This document shows, in pieces, positions 40,641 through 50,007 of a DNA stretch of 64,000 nt (positions are counted from its first letter, which is position 1; each line of letters starts with the position of its first letter). The notes beneath the pieces are model-generated. The model saw only the letters and a program-made list of their open reading frames with translations. It had not been told where the DNA came from and did not search any database. The position numbers and the translations under genes are program-made. The stretch comes from Thioalkalivibrio versutus (GTDB lineage: Bacteria; Pseudomonadota; Gammaproteobacteria; Ectothiorhodospirales; Ectothiorhodospiraceae), in contig NZ_MVAR01000023.1 in assembly GCF_001999325.1 (NCBI RefSeq), forward strand, positions 62,001 through 126,000. Reading direction: 5' to 3'.

Positions 40641-41770
40641 GATTGAGCTCCCTTCAGGGCCTCGCGGGTGGCCTCGTGCACGATCTCGCCATCGCGGGTC
40701 AGCACGCTCTTGGCGATGACCTCGTCATCCCAGTCGGGCTGGAATTCGCCGCCTTCTGCGATCATCGGCGTGAGGAAATTCAGCAGGTTCTTGGCATACA
40801 TCTCGGAGGCATGCAGCGGGACCTGCGAGGGCACGTTCAACGGGGCATGGATGATCACGCCCTTGTGGTCGTGGGTCTCGCCGGGCTTGCTCAGCTCGCA
40901 GTTGCCGCCACCTTCGGCCGCCAGGTCGATGATGACCGCACCCGGCTTCATGCCCTCGACCATGATCTTGGGGATCAGCTTGGGTGCATCGCGTCCCGGG
41001 ATCGCGGCGGTAGTGATCAGCACGTCGGCCTTGGCGATGTACTCGCCCAGGGCATCCTGCTGCTGCTTTTTCTCTTCCGCGGTCAGTTCGCGGGCGTAGC
41101 CGCCCTCGCCCTCGGCGGAGACGCCGAGATCGAGGAACTTCGCGCCCAGCGACTCGACCTGCTCCTTGGTGGCGGAGCGCACGTCATAGGCCTCGACCAT
41201 CGCGCCCAGGCGCTTGGCCGTGGCAATCGCCTGCAGCCCGGCCACGCCGGCGCCGATCACGATGACCTTGGCCGGGCGGATGGTGCCGGCCGCGGTGGTC
41301 AGCATCGGGAAGAAGCGGCAGGACAGGTCGGAGCCCATGATCGCGCCCTTGTAGCCGACCACGGCCGCCTGCGAGGACAGCACGTCCATGCTCTGGGCGC
41401 GCGAGATGCGCGGGATCAGCTCCATCGCGAAGCTCAGGATCTTGCGCTCCTGCATCGCCTTGACCACATCCGGGTTGCGGTGAGCGTGGAACAGGCTGAC
41501 CACGGTCGAGCCTTCCGGCAGCTGGTTGATCTCCTCGACTGTCGGCGGTGCCACGCGGACCATCAGGTCCGACTGGCCGTAGGCGGTCTCGGTGTCGACC
41601 ACGGAGGCCTTCTCGTAGGCCGCATCCGGAAAATGGGCCTCGGAACCGGCACCCTTTTCCAGCTGCACCGTGATGCCCATATCGCTGAACTTGGCCGCTA
41701 CCGACGGATCCAGGGCCACGCGGCGCTCGCCACTGGCGGATTCCCTGGGAACGGATAATTTGATTGCCAT
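40637..41770 (-). CDS. pntAA: NAD(P) transhydrogenase subunit alpha, NAD-binding part
   Basis: Soluble NAD(H)-binding domain I of the transhydrogenase, 377 residues. It begins MAIKLSVPRESASGERRVALDP, shared with alanine dehydrogenase, and has the NAD motif VIGAGVAGLQAIATAKRLGA and the mobile loop region EYIAKADVLITTAAIPGRDAPKLI. The ATG at 41770 is the conserved start; upstream in-frame codons belong to the leader. First gene of the pntAA-pntAB-pntB operon. Confidence 0.95.
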   Translation of the reverse strand: MAIKLSVPRESASGERRVALDPSVAAKFSDMGITVQLEKGAGSEAHFPDAAYEKASVVDTETAYGQSDLMVRVAPPTVEEINQLPEGSTVVSLFHAHRNPDVVKAMQERKILSFAMELIPRISRAQSMDVLSSQAAVVGYKGAIMGSDLSCRFFPMLTTAAGTIRPAKVIVIGAGVAGLQAIATAKRLGAMVEAYDVRSATKEQVESLGAKFLDLGVSAEGEGGYARELTAEEKKQQQDALGEYIAKADVLITTAAIPGRDAPKLIPKIMVEGMKPGAVIIDLAAEGGGNCELSKPGETHDHKGVIIHAPLNVPSQVPLHASEMYAKNLLNFLTPMIAEGGEFQPDWDDEVIAKSVLTRDGEIVHEATREALKGAQS

Positions 41771-41846
41771 GCGCTCTCTCCCCGGGCCAAGCGTTCCCGT
41801 ATTCCCTATGGGACGATCAGCCGCGCTCGCGGGTGGTGAAATCGGA

Positions 41847-41919
41847 TGCGGCACGCGTGATTCGGGCGTGCCGCACAAAAAACGACCCGCGAGTGTAGCG
41901 GATCCGGCCTCGTGCTTAA
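41847..41919 (-). promoter_or_regulatory. Candidate promoter and leader hairpin of the pnt operon
   Basis: On the minus strand TTAAGC (41919-41914) and TACACT (41897-41892) with 16 bases between give a plausible promoter and a leader of about 115 bases. Within the leader lies a perfect 9-base stem, TGCGGCACG / CGTGCCGCA (41847-41875, 11-base loop), preceded by a run of six T. Function of the hairpin is unknown. Confidence 0.4.
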
Positions 41920-42041
41920 ACCGTGTCCACCCTCGTTGCAGGGCCCGTCAGGTTGGGCGAGCTTACGATACCGCGGGTCATGGCGTTGTAATTGCTTTGT
42001 TCCTGAAGGCTGTTTATTGTTTTTCGGGTATCGAAGGCGGC

Positions 42042-42686
42042 ATGGATTTGTTCACCCGTACGCCGCGTGAGCAAATCCGTGTTTCCTTGAGACGGGACGG
42101 GGTCATGTTGCCGAATGAGCATCAGGTCCTGCGCACGGATGCCGCGGGCATGCCGCTAGAGTGGATCGGCCTGGAGCAGGCCGTGCGCCTCTATTACACC
42201 GAGCAGGTGGCCTACACCTGTGGCAGCCCGCTATATCGCATGCGCGGCGGCATCAACGCGCGCACCGGGTTGCAGTCACGGGTCGAGGTCAACTCGATCA
42301 TCGCCACTCACGGCACCCGCAAGTCCCGCTTCAACGACTACATCCCCCCGCTCAATAACACCACCCTGTTCCGCCGCGATGCCCACCTTTGCCTCTACTG
42401 CGGTCACGCGTTCCCCGAACGCGATTTGTCCCGCGACCACGTGACCCCGATCAGCCAGGACGGCGAAGACACTTGGACCAACGTGGTCACCGCCTGCAAG
42501 CGCTGCAACAACCACAAGGCGGGGTTCACGCCGGAAGAGGCCGGGATGCAGTTGCTCGCCATCCCGTTTACGCCCACCCACGCGGAATACATCTTCCTCA
42601 AGGGCAAGCGCGTGCTGGCCGACCAGATGGAGTTCCTGCAGGCGCACTTCCCGCGTACCAGCCCGTTGCGGGGTCGTAGCGTCTGA
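42042..42686 (+). CDS. HNH endonuclease family protein
   Basis: A 214-residue protein with an HNH domain at about 110-165: C117-L-Y-C120, D132-H133-V-T-P, C152-K-R-C155 and N156-N157-H158-K. The Cys pairs bind structural zinc and H133 with the later Asn/His form the metal nuclease site. This stand-alone class is widespread in gammaproteobacteria and of unknown cellular role. The ATG at 42042 (MDLFTRTPREQIRVSL) begins the conserved part; earlier codons in the same frame lie opposite the pnt leader. Divergent from pntAA. Confidence 0.87.
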   Translation: MDLFTRTPREQIRVSLRRDGVMLPNEHQVLRTDAAGMPLEWIGLEQAVRLYYTEQVAYTCGSPLYRMRGGINARTGLQSRVEVNSIIATHGTRKSRFNDYIPPLNNTTLFRRDAHLCLYCGHAFPERDLSRDHVTPISQDGEDTWTNVVTACKRCNNHKAGFTPEEAGMQLLAIPFTPTHAEYIFLKGKRVLADQMEFLQAHFPRTSPLRGRSV

Positions 42687-42800
42687 TCCGTCCCGGGCGC
42701 GCGCCCACTCGTGCCCGCGGGTATCCTTGGCGTGTGAACCAAAGCGACGCTCCGTGACTCCGACAGGGAGTCACCGTCCCCCATGCCTGCAAGGAGCCCC

Positions 42801-43895
42801 ATGAAGTATTTCGGAGAAGCGGATTATCGCCATGGCCAGGCGCGCGGCGTCGGCGTTTTGCTGACCAACCTGGGGACGCCGGACGAACCCACCGCGCCCG
42901 CCTTGCGGCGCTACCTGAAGGAGTTCCTCTGGGACCCGCGCGTGGTCGAGGTCCCGCGACCCATCTGGTGGCTGATTCTGAACGGCGTGATCCTGAACAT
43001 TCGGCCCAAGCGCTCGGCGGCGAAATACGCAACCGTGTGGACCGACGAGGGCTCGCCGCTGCTGGCGATCTCGAAACGCCAGGCCGCCGGTGTGCGCGAG
43101 CGCCTGGCCGCGCAGGTCGGCGAGGATGTCCCGGTCGCCCTGGGCATGCGCTACGGTAACCCGTCCATTGAATCCGGCCTGGACGAACTGCGCCGCCAAG
43201 GCGTGCGTCGTGTGGTTGTCCTGCCGCTTTACCCGCAGTACTCGGCCAGCACCAATGGCTCCACCTTCGATGCCGTGGCCGACGTGCTCAAGGGCTGGCG
43301 CTGGGTGCCCGATCTGCAGTTCATCGCCGCCTATGACGCCCAGCCCGGCTACATCGAGGCCCTGGCCAACAGCGTGCGCGAGCACTGGCAGGCGCATGGT
43401 CAGGCCGATCGCCTGATGATGTCCTTCCACGGCATCCCCAAACGCTACCTGCTGCAGGGCGACCCCTACCACTGCCTGTGCCACGCCACCGGGCACAAGC
43501 TGGCGCAGGCGCTGGGGCTGAACGACGACCAGTGGCAGGTCACCTTCCAGTCGCGCTTCGGTCGCGAGGAATGGCTGCAGCCCTACACCGACAAGACCCT
43601 GGAGGCCTTGCCGGGGCAGGGCGTGCGCTCAGTGGACGTGATCTGCCCCGGTTTCTCGGCGGATTGCCTGGAGACCATCGAGGAGATCGGCGACGAAAAC
43701 CGCGAGATCTTCACCGAGGCCGGCGGCGAGCGCTTCCACTACATCCCGGCGCTGAATGACCGCGCTGATCATCTCGACTTCCTGGCCGGGCTGCTACAGC
43801 AGCACCTGGCGCCGTGGCTCGACGATCCGGACAACGCCCCCGAGGCGCGTGCGGCTGCGCGCGAGCGCGCGCTGGCCATGGGTGCCAAGCAGTAG
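42801..43895 (+). CDS. hemH: Ferrochelatase
   Basis: Inserts ferrous iron into protoporphyrin IX, the last step of haem synthesis. The 364-residue protein has GVLLTNLGTPDEPTAPALRRYLKEFL at the N-terminus, the Fe site His in MMSFHGIPKRYL, and GLDELRRQGVRRVVVLPLYPQYSASTNGS, all conserved. The C-terminal acidic site VDVICPGFSADCLETIEEIGDENRE is present. The ATG has AAGGAG 8 bases upstream; an ATG 18 bases earlier is less likely. Haem supply fits the cytochrome-dependent metabolism seen at fccAB, but no direct link is shown. Confidence 0.96.
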   Translation: MKYFGEADYRHGQARGVGVLLTNLGTPDEPTAPALRRYLKEFLWDPRVVEVPRPIWWLILNGVILNIRPKRSAAKYATVWTDEGSPLLAISKRQAAGVRERLAAQVGEDVPVALGMRYGNPSIESGLDELRRQGVRRVVVLPLYPQYSASTNGSTFDAVADVLKGWRWVPDLQFIAAYDAQPGYIEALANSVREHWQAHGQADRLMMSFHGIPKRYLLQGDPYHCLCHATGHKLAQALGLNDDQWQVTFQSRFGREEWLQPYTDKTLEALPGQGVRSVDVICPGFSADCLETIEEIGDENREIFTEAGGERFHYIPALNDRADHLDFLAGLLQQHLAPWLDDPDNAPEARAAARERALAMGAKQ

Positions 43896-43902
43896 ATCGG
43901 CG

Positions 43903-44676
43903 ATGGATCGACCCACGATGGACGGCCGGGGATCGCACACGATCGAGATCGGCGCCGTGATCATCGGCGACGAGCTCCTGAGCGGGAAGCGCCGTGATCG
44001 GCATCAGGCGCACCTGACCGCGGCGCTGGCGGAAAGGGGGCTGGAACTTGCGTGGATCCGTATCGTCGGTGATAACGCCCGCCTGCTGACGCAGACCTTC
44101 CGCGAGACCCTGGCCAGCGGCGCCGAGGTGTTCAGCTTCGGCGGCATCGGCGCGACCCCGGATGATCGCACCCGCGCCTGCCTGGCCGAGGCACTGGCCC
44201 AGCCGCTGGCGCCTCATCCCGAGTTCATGGCCATCCTCGAGGAGCGCTTCGGTGCCGACGCCTGGCCCCACCGCGTACGCATGGCCGAGCTCCCCGAGGG
44301 GGCCAGCCTGATCCCGAACCCGGTCAACGGCATCCCCGGCTTTAGCTGTGCGCAGCATCACTGCGTACCCGGTTTCCCGGCCATGGCCGAGCCCATGGCC
44401 CGCTGGGTCCTGGAGCAGCGCTTCCCCGACCGCGATGCGGCAGCGGGTGCCGTGGAAGAGGTCCTGCGCCTGGAGAATGTCACCGAGAGCCGCCTGGTCC
44501 CGGTGCTCGAGGCCATGGAGGCCGCGTTCCCCGACCTGCGCATCTCCTGTCTCCCGCGCATGGACCGCCAGGCGCCGCAGGTCGAGCTGGGCCTGCGTGG
44601 CGCCCGCGCCCGCGTCACCGAGGCCCAGGCCGCCTTGCGCCAGCACCTGATCGCCGGCGGTTTTCTGGCGTACTAG
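43903..44676 (+). CDS. CinA-like molybdopterin-binding domain protein
   Basis: Protein of 257 residues with a MoaB/Mog-like fold at the N-terminus: IGAVIIGDELLSGKRRDRHQAHLTAALAERGLELAWIRIVGDN followed by FSFGGIGATPDDRTR. This is the COG1058 (CinA N-terminal) family without the C-terminal amidase. Members have been linked to ADP-ribose or FAD pyrophosphate hydrolysis; that activity is not established here. It begins 7 bases after hemH and is probably cotranscribed. A second ATG 15 bases on is an alternative start. Confidence 0.85.
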   Translation: MDRPTMDGRGSHTIEIGAVIIGDELLSGKRRDRHQAHLTAALAERGLELAWIRIVGDNARLLTQTFRETLASGAEVFSFGGIGATPDDRTRACLAEALAQPLAPHPEFMAILEERFGADAWPHRVRMAELPEGASLIPNPVNGIPGFSCAQHHCVPGFPAMAEPMARWVLEQRFPDRDAAAGAVEEVLRLENVTESRLVPVLEAMEAAFPDLRISCLPRMDRQAPQVELGLRGARARVTEAQAALRQHLIAGGFLAY

Positions 44677-44715
44677 TCTGCAGCCTCCTGGCAGGGCAAC
44701 GGTGCTATAAAGCCC

Positions 44716-44743
44716 TTGCGCACCCCGGCGTTCCCGGTATATA
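44716..44743 (+). promoter_or_regulatory. Candidate promoter of the 2-oxoglutarate oxygenase gene
   Basis: TTGCGC and TATATA separated by 16 bases, about 90 bases before the GTG start. Downstream in the leader GGGCG and CGCCC bracket GCCTG-A-CAGGC, a possible hairpin at about 44767-44789. Pattern only. Confidence 0.4.
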
Positions 44744-44832
44744 TCCTGTGGGGAAGACGCTGATCTGGGCGTCTGCCTGACAGGCGCCCGCCTGCGCGCC
44801 GCGATCGCGGCCTGAATGGAAGACCCGAGTAC

Positions 44833-45549
44833 GTGAACCTGCCTGCCCTTGGCCCCGAATGGCTGGAAGCCGCCGAGACCGCGCCGACCCTTGCGCCGGT
44901 CGTGGCCGACTCCTCCTCCGAATTTTGCGCGCCCGACGGCTGGCTGGATGCGCTGGCGCGCGAGCATCGGCTCGTCTGGCCCGATTTCCTGCCGCAGGAG
45001 ATCGTCGACGCCCTGCGAGAGGAGGTCTATGCGCTGCGTGATGCGGCGCAACTGGCGCAGGCGCGGATCGGCCGCGCCGGCGAGCGCCATCGGGACCGGG
45101 CGACCCGCGGCGACTGGATTCACTGGCTGGATGGCGCGAGTCCCGCGCAGCAGGCGTTCATGGCGCGCCTCGACGAGATTCGTTTGCAGGCGAGCCGGGC
45201 GCTGATTCCGGGCCTGTTCGAGACCGAGTCCCACTTCGCCCTGTATCCGCCAGGAACTCACTACGCCCGGCATGTGGATGCCTTCCAGGCTGGCAATTGC
45301 CGCCGCCTGTCGCTGGTGTTCTACCTGAACCGTCACTGGCGCGAACGCGACGGCGGCCAGCTCGCAATCTACGACAGCGAAGGGCGCGAGATCCGCCGCA
45401 TCCAGCCACGCGCGGGGACGCTGGTGATGTTTCTCAGTCAGACCGTACCCCATGCCGTCCTGCCTACCCGCCGCTGGCGCGCCAGCATCGCCTCCTGGAT
45501 GCGAATCCGCGATCTGTCGGGCCCCCTCGCCAGCCTCGACCGCTTCTGA
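44833..45549 (+). CDS. 2OG-Fe(II) oxygenase (prolyl 4-hydroxylase type)
   Basis: Non-haem iron dioxygenase of 238 residues. The iron triad is visible as H147-V-D149 (THYARHVDAF) and H207 (TVPHAVLPT), with R216 (RRWRAS) for 2-oxoglutarate. The strands LSLVFYLNRHWRERDGGQLAIYD and GTLVMFLS are typical of the family. The start is a GTG; an ATG 17 bases upstream is out of frame and stops at once. The substrate is unknown; relatives hydroxylate Pro in proteins, including EF-Tu. Alone in its transcription unit. Confidence 0.87.
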   Translation: MNLPALGPEWLEAAETAPTLAPVVADSSSEFCAPDGWLDALAREHRLVWPDFLPQEIVDALREEVYALRDAAQLAQARIGRAGERHRDRATRGDWIHWLDGASPAQQAFMARLDEIRLQASRALIPGLFETESHFALYPPGTHYARHVDAFQAGNCRRLSLVFYLNRHWRERDGGQLAIYDSEGREIRRIQPRAGTLVMFLSQTVPHAVLPTRRWRASIASWMRIRDLSGPLASLDRF

Positions 45550-45800
45550 CGGTCCTGGTTGCCTGAGGGGGGGGCACCTGCGCGGCGGGCCGACGCCTGC
45601 CGAGTTCTCGCCGAAATCGCAAGTCGACCCCGCCCATTCGCGACGCGGGACTCGCCCCGACAGCGGCTCCGAGCGGTTCGTTTCGTGTGATGCGCTTCTG
45701 GTTTTCCAGCCTTTCCGCGGTCCATGCGGCTTTGTGCGTCATCGGGCCTGGCAAACTGCCTAGGCTTGCAAAGGACGTTTCTGGCTAGAGGGAGACCGTG

Positions 45801-46787
45801 ATGCACAAGATTGGCAATTTGACTCGTTTGGTGGGGTTGGGGATCGCGACGGCGGGGCTCGTCGCCTGTGGCGGCGGCGGGAGCAGCGGTGGCGGGACCG
45901 GACAGATGAGCCTTGCCGTGACGGATGCCCCTGTCGATTCGGCCAGCCGGGTCGTGGTCCGCTTCACCTATATCGAGCTCCAGCCCTCCGACGGCGAACG
46001 CATTCGCATCGATCTGGGTGAGGACGAATCCGTTCGCGAGATCGATTTGCTCGCGTTGCAAGGCGAAGACTCTGAATTCCTGTTCGAGGACGCAGAAGTC
46101 CCGGCAGGCGATTACGACTGGATCCGTTTTCATCTGGAGCGCGAAGAGGGTGTCAGTGCGCCGCCGCTCTCCAATTTCGCGACCAGCTCGTTCATCGAGT
46201 TCGTGGATGGCTACAGCGAGAACCTGATCATCCCGGGTGGGTTGCAGGCGGGCTTGCAGCTATCCAGCGGCTTCAGCATTGCGGAGGACGAAGAGGCCTC
46301 GTTCACCGTGGACTTTGATCTGCGCAAAGCGATCCGCGAAGACACTCGCTTTGAGGGCTACCATCGCATGCGGCGTTCGCTGCGTTTGGTGGATAACCGT
46401 GAAGCGGGCGCCATTACGGGGACAGTGGATCCCGGGCTGCTCCCCGCGGATTTCACCTGCGAAGAGCGCGAACCGGGGCTGTACGCCTGCCCGGGTGCGG
46501 CGGTTTATGTCTTCGAGGGCCCTGACCGTGAGCCGCGTGATCTCCGCGACGACGATGACGATGCGGTGACCACGGCCAACGTGCACTACCGCCATGTCGA
46601 GGCGACCGGTGACTGGGAGTACCGCTACACCGCAGGATTCCTGGAGGCGGGCGATTACACGGTGGCCCTGACCTTCGAGGCGGGCGAGGACGATCCGGAG
46701 GAGGCCACTCCCATCGAGTTCGTCGATCAGGCCAACGCCGAAGTCGAGGCGGGTGAGACGACGGAAGTGAATTTCCCGGATAGCTAG
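45801..46787 (+). CDS. DUF4382 domain lipoprotein
   Basis: Secreted lipoprotein of 328 residues. The signal ends in the lipobox L20-V-A-C23 followed by Gly/Ser-rich GGGGSSGGGTG. A DUF4382 domain follows (MSLAVTDAPVDSASRVVVRFTYIELQPSDGERIRID). The C-terminal part AGAITGTVDPG to the end has a carbohydrate-binding-like beta-sandwich pattern with very acidic content. AGAGGGAG precedes the start; a GTG 3 bases earlier is possible. Gly at +2 predicts the outer membrane rather than the inner. Function unknown. Confidence 0.8.
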   Translation: MHKIGNLTRLVGLGIATAGLVACGGGGSSGGGTGQMSLAVTDAPVDSASRVVVRFTYIELQPSDGERIRIDLGEDESVREIDLLALQGEDSEFLFEDAEVPAGDYDWIRFHLEREEGVSAPPLSNFATSSFIEFVDGYSENLIIPGGLQAGLQLSSGFSIAEDEEASFTVDFDLRKAIREDTRFEGYHRMRRSLRLVDNREAGAITGTVDPGLLPADFTCEEREPGLYACPGAAVYVFEGPDREPRDLRDDDDDAVTTANVHYRHVEATGDWEYRYTAGFLEAGDYTVALTFEAGEDDPEEATPIEFVDQANAEVEAGETTEVNFPDS

Positions 46788-46846
46788 TATCGATCGTCCG
46801 AGTGGGTTACGGCTTTGGGCCGCTGCCCTGCAGTAGGGGAAGCCAT

Positions 46847-46876
46847 AGGGGCGCCGGGTTCTCACTCAGCGCCCCT
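46847..46876. terminator. Possible terminator between convergent lipoprotein genes
   Basis: Stem AGGGGCGC / GCGCCCCT with a 14-base loop, in the 172-base gap between the DUF4382 gene and the S8 protease gene that face each other. The T run is weak on the plus strand, so this is tentative. Confidence 0.4.
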
Positions 46877-46959
46877 TCTGTTGGTGGGGGTGAATCAGTC
46901 CCCGTGTCCCGGTTGCGAGGCCCGGTGATCCAGTTCACCCCAGGCGCTGGCCAACGGGG

Positions 46960-49485
46960 CTACAGGGCAAAACCACCGTCTGTGAACGGCCGCCAGGCGA
47001 TTCCGAAGTCGAGTCCGGTACGGTCGCGATCCACCCGGAAGGTCTCGCGGGCTCCATATTGAGGCCAGGCTCCGCAGGCCTCGGCGCCGGCACAAATCCG
47101 GTCATCGCCCGCGATGTTGGTGCCGGCGACCACGCGATAATCCCCGGCGGGCACCCCTTCGAAGCGATAGCGGTAGGTCCCGAACTCGGGTTCCAGGGCC
47201 GTTTGCGCCACGACGCGATCGTCGCGGTCGAGCAGGAGTACGTAGACCCGTCCCACGGTATCGCTTTGCGGGTCGCGCTCGGCGACCCGGATGCCGACCG
47301 GAATGTCGCGCGGGTCGCCGTTGTCGGCGGTGATGCGCAAGCGAGACTCGTAGTCGCCCGGGCTCAGGGCATCGCGCTGCCCGTAGGCGAGATAAAGCCC
47401 CAGACCGTCGTCGGTGACCTCGTGTGGTTCCACGGTCAGCCAGGTCGCGGGCGTGGCGATGTCTTCAATCTGCAGGGTGCCATCGCCCCCGTTGCGCAGG
47501 CGCAGATCCAGGCCCGTTCCGGTGAAGCCGAAGTTCAGGCTTTGTGGGGTTACCGAGATCCGGGGTGCCAGCTCTTCCGAGCCGGCCCGGGCCGCGATCT
47601 CCTGGACCGCCTGATGCGCGTCGATCTCGCCCCAGCCGGTTTCCGGCTCCCACCCGGCAGGTCCCAGGTCCCGGGTGAGCCGGCCCGATTCGAGCAACTC
47701 CAGCAGCAATCCCGGGGAGAGTCCCGGATTCACCGCGCGGCCCAGCGCAAGGACACCGGAAACAACGGCCGTGGACATTGAAGTGCCCTGGAGGAGTGCG
47801 TAGCCCGATTCAAGGGTTCCGGCCGGGTTCTCCTTCACCCAGGTGCTCAGGATGCCGTCACCGGGTTGAATGATGACGCCCCCGGGAGCCACCAGGTCCA
47901 GACGGGGGCCGTAGTTGCTGTACCAGGCGCGTTCGGCATTGCGGTCCGTGGCGCCCGCTGCCAATACCGATTCGTAGGCCGCGGGGTAGCCGACCGTGCT
48001 GGTTCCATCGTTGCCCGCGGACGCGACCACCAGGATTCCGAGCTCGCGTACCTCCTGCAAGAGTTCATCGGCCTCCGCGCTGTAGCCGCCGCCCCCGAGG
48101 CTGAGGTTGATGATGTCGGCCGGCTTCTCGGGTACGGTGCCGGAGTCGTTCGGCAGACCGGCTGCGTAGCGGATCCCCTGTAGCGTGTCGTTCAGGGTCC
48201 CGGTCCCGTTCAGCGTCCAGACAGGGAGGATGTCCACTCCCCAGGAGATGCCGGCAACGCCAAGACTGTTGTCGGTGGCCGCCCCGATAATTCCGGTGAC
48301 GTGCGTACCATGCCAGGAACGCTCTTCATCACAGGTGCTGTCTGCCGGATCGCAGACAAACCGCTTTGTCGGGAAGAGTCGGTTCTCGTCCAGGTCTTCG
48401 TGCTCGCGGTAGACGCCGGTATCGATGACGGCCACGACAACCTCTTCGTCTGCTTCCTGGCCGGTGGTGATGTCCCAGGCTTGCGGCAGGTTGATGGCTT
48501 CGTGGAACCATTGATCTCCCCAGTGTGGGTCGTTGGGCGTCGTCCGCAGGGGAGTCATTCGGTAGTTGGGCGATGCCGAGACGATATCCGGCTGCCCCCG
48601 CAGCGCCTTGATCACGCGCAGGGTGTCATGGCGAGCGGCTTGTTCCGGGGTGCGCCAGGCCACTGCCGGCGAGATCGAGGGCGTATGCAGGCCCAGCGTA
48701 CTGATGACTGCCTCCGCATGACCCTCGGGGATGCGCCAGAGCTGCTCGCGTCCCGGCGCCCCGGAAATCCTCTGCAGGAGCATGTCGGCCGGGGTTTTCC
48801 CTTGTGCAAATGGGCGGATCTCGTCCGCGCTGCGCACGATGATCTCGCCCGGCACAAAGTCATCCGCCACACGCAGGCTTGCCGCATGCGCGGGGTCCAG
48901 CAGCTGCGACGAGTCGAGTCGCAAATGGTACGCGGACTGGCCCGAATAGGCCGATACCCGGACATAGTAAAGCCCGGCCTCGGGTGCGACGACGCGCGCG
49001 AAACCCTCGACGCTAATGGAGGCATCCACCAGCATCCCGTCTTCATCAATCAGGTACAGGTCGAGATCGGCCCGTGCGGTATCCGGGAACTCCAGCAAGG
49101 CCTGGTCGCCGGCCTCGAACTCGGCCACGAATATGTCATCCGGGTCTCCGGCCGAGCCGAAGCGGCTGTCGGTCAGGGGGCTGGCCACAAATCCGCCGAT
49201 GATGGCGGGCATGCGTACCGCCTGCGCACTGGCGAGGTCGTTGTTGCTGGAGATCCGGCTTTCCGGGTCGTTCGTATCGGAATCGACATGATGCAAGGCC
49301 TGCACCTCGATGCTCCCGGACACGACGAAACCCCCACTGGATGATCCGCCGCCCCCACCCCCGCACCCGACCGCCAGAAGCGCCGAAGACAACGCCAGTG
49401 CAATCCATGCGAGGACCTGCCGCATCGATTGCGCTGGTTCATGGCGAAGCAAGTCGCCATTTGATGGGCCGAATGACTGCTTCAC
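46960..49485 (-). CDS. Subtilisin-family (S8) protease lipoprotein
   Basis: Exported serine protease of 841 residues. Lipobox L-A-V-G-C41 is followed by GGGGGGSSSGG. Residues about 105-190 form a pre-peptidase C-terminal (PPC)-type domain placed before the protease, then comes the S8 domain with D355 (VVVAVIDTGVY), H392 (SWHGTHVTGI), oxyanion Asn N492 (SAGNDG) and S569 (LQGTSMSTAVVSG). Two beta-sandwich domains follow (SVTPQSLNFGFTG and the DRDDRVVAQTAL region). The GTG start has GGAGGAG 7 bases upstream; an ATG 60 bases on would give a shorter signal. Probably on the cell surface; it is next to the T2SS genes. Confidence 0.85.
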   Translation of the reverse strand: MKQSFGPSNGDLLRHEPAQSMRQVLAWIALALSSALLAVGCGGGGGGSSSGGFVVSGSIEVQALHHVDSDTNDPESRISSNNDLASAQAVRMPAIIGGFVASPLTDSRFGSAGDPDDIFVAEFEAGDQALLEFPDTARADLDLYLIDEDGMLVDASISVEGFARVVAPEAGLYYVRVSAYSGQSAYHLRLDSSQLLDPAHAASLRVADDFVPGEIIVRSADEIRPFAQGKTPADMLLQRISGAPGREQLWRIPEGHAEAVISTLGLHTPSISPAVAWRTPEQAARHDTLRVIKALRGQPDIVSASPNYRMTPLRTTPNDPHWGDQWFHEAINLPQAWDITTGQEADEEVVVAVIDTGVYREHEDLDENRLFPTKRFVCDPADSTCDEERSWHGTHVTGIIGAATDNSLGVAGISWGVDILPVWTLNGTGTLNDTLQGIRYAAGLPNDSGTVPEKPADIINLSLGGGGYSAEADELLQEVRELGILVVASAGNDGTSTVGYPAAYESVLAAGATDRNAERAWYSNYGPRLDLVAPGGVIIQPGDGILSTWVKENPAGTLESGYALLQGTSMSTAVVSGVLALGRAVNPGLSPGLLLELLESGRLTRDLGPAGWEPETGWGEIDAHQAVQEIAARAGSEELAPRISVTPQSLNFGFTGTGLDLRLRNGGDGTLQIEDIATPATWLTVEPHEVTDDGLGLYLAYGQRDALSPGDYESRLRITADNGDPRDIPVGIRVAERDPQSDTVGRVYVLLLDRDDRVVAQTALEPEFGTYRYRFEGVPAGDYRVVAGTNIAGDDRICAGAEACGAWPQYGARETFRVDRDRTGLDFGIAWRPFTDGGFAL

Positions 49486-50007
49486 TCCAAAGCTCCTCCG
49501 GATGACCAGAATGTTCGGGGGCATCGGCGATTTCGACCCGCAATCGGTCCCTCATTTCCCGCGGACCGCAGACGCGAAAAGGAATTTGCCGCGATCGATC
49601 AAGAATCGCAGGTTCGAACGGTATGTGGCCGTCAACCCCTGCCCAATGCGGCATTTCAAGAGTGGCCTTCCGACCGGATGTGGTCTGTACGCGCGGCCAC
49701 TGATTCAATCCGCGGTCGTTGCCTCGGGGGCTGATTCATTCGCACAGGTTCAAGGGTAAAGACTGCAAGCGAGAACGGCCGCAGGGGCGGCATGGCCTCG
49801 CGGCTGTAGGAGTTGTCGTGGCGCCACACTGTGGCGGGTCGTCCGGCGATGCCGGTTCTGCAAACGGGAGCGATGGCGCAGGTTGGGATTCGTTCTCGAC
49901 CTCCGCAATAAAGGAAGGGGAAACTCTGCATGATTGCGGGGCCGGTTACCGGCGTTCGGGAAAACTCGGCGGGTCATTCCGGCGGTTGGGGTTCGTCGCC
50001 TGGCCGG
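49486..50007. other. Spacer between S8 protease gene and T2SS-linked lipoprotein gene
   Basis: A 522-base gap without a gene I can support. It holds a 10-base palindrome GTGGCGCCAC (49818-49827) inside a REP-like segment (about 49795-49860, GGCTGTAGGAGTTGTCGTGG). Short open frames on both strands here have no recognisable features. Confidence 0.5.

Noticed and set aside
41670-42041. N-terminal extension of the HNH protein
   Set aside because: It runs through the pntAA start region and leader on the opposite strand; the conserved HNH family start is at 42042.
49439-49990. Small open frames upstream of the S8 protease gene
   Set aside because: No ribosome binding sites, no recognisable domains and REP-like sequence inside; treated as noncoding.
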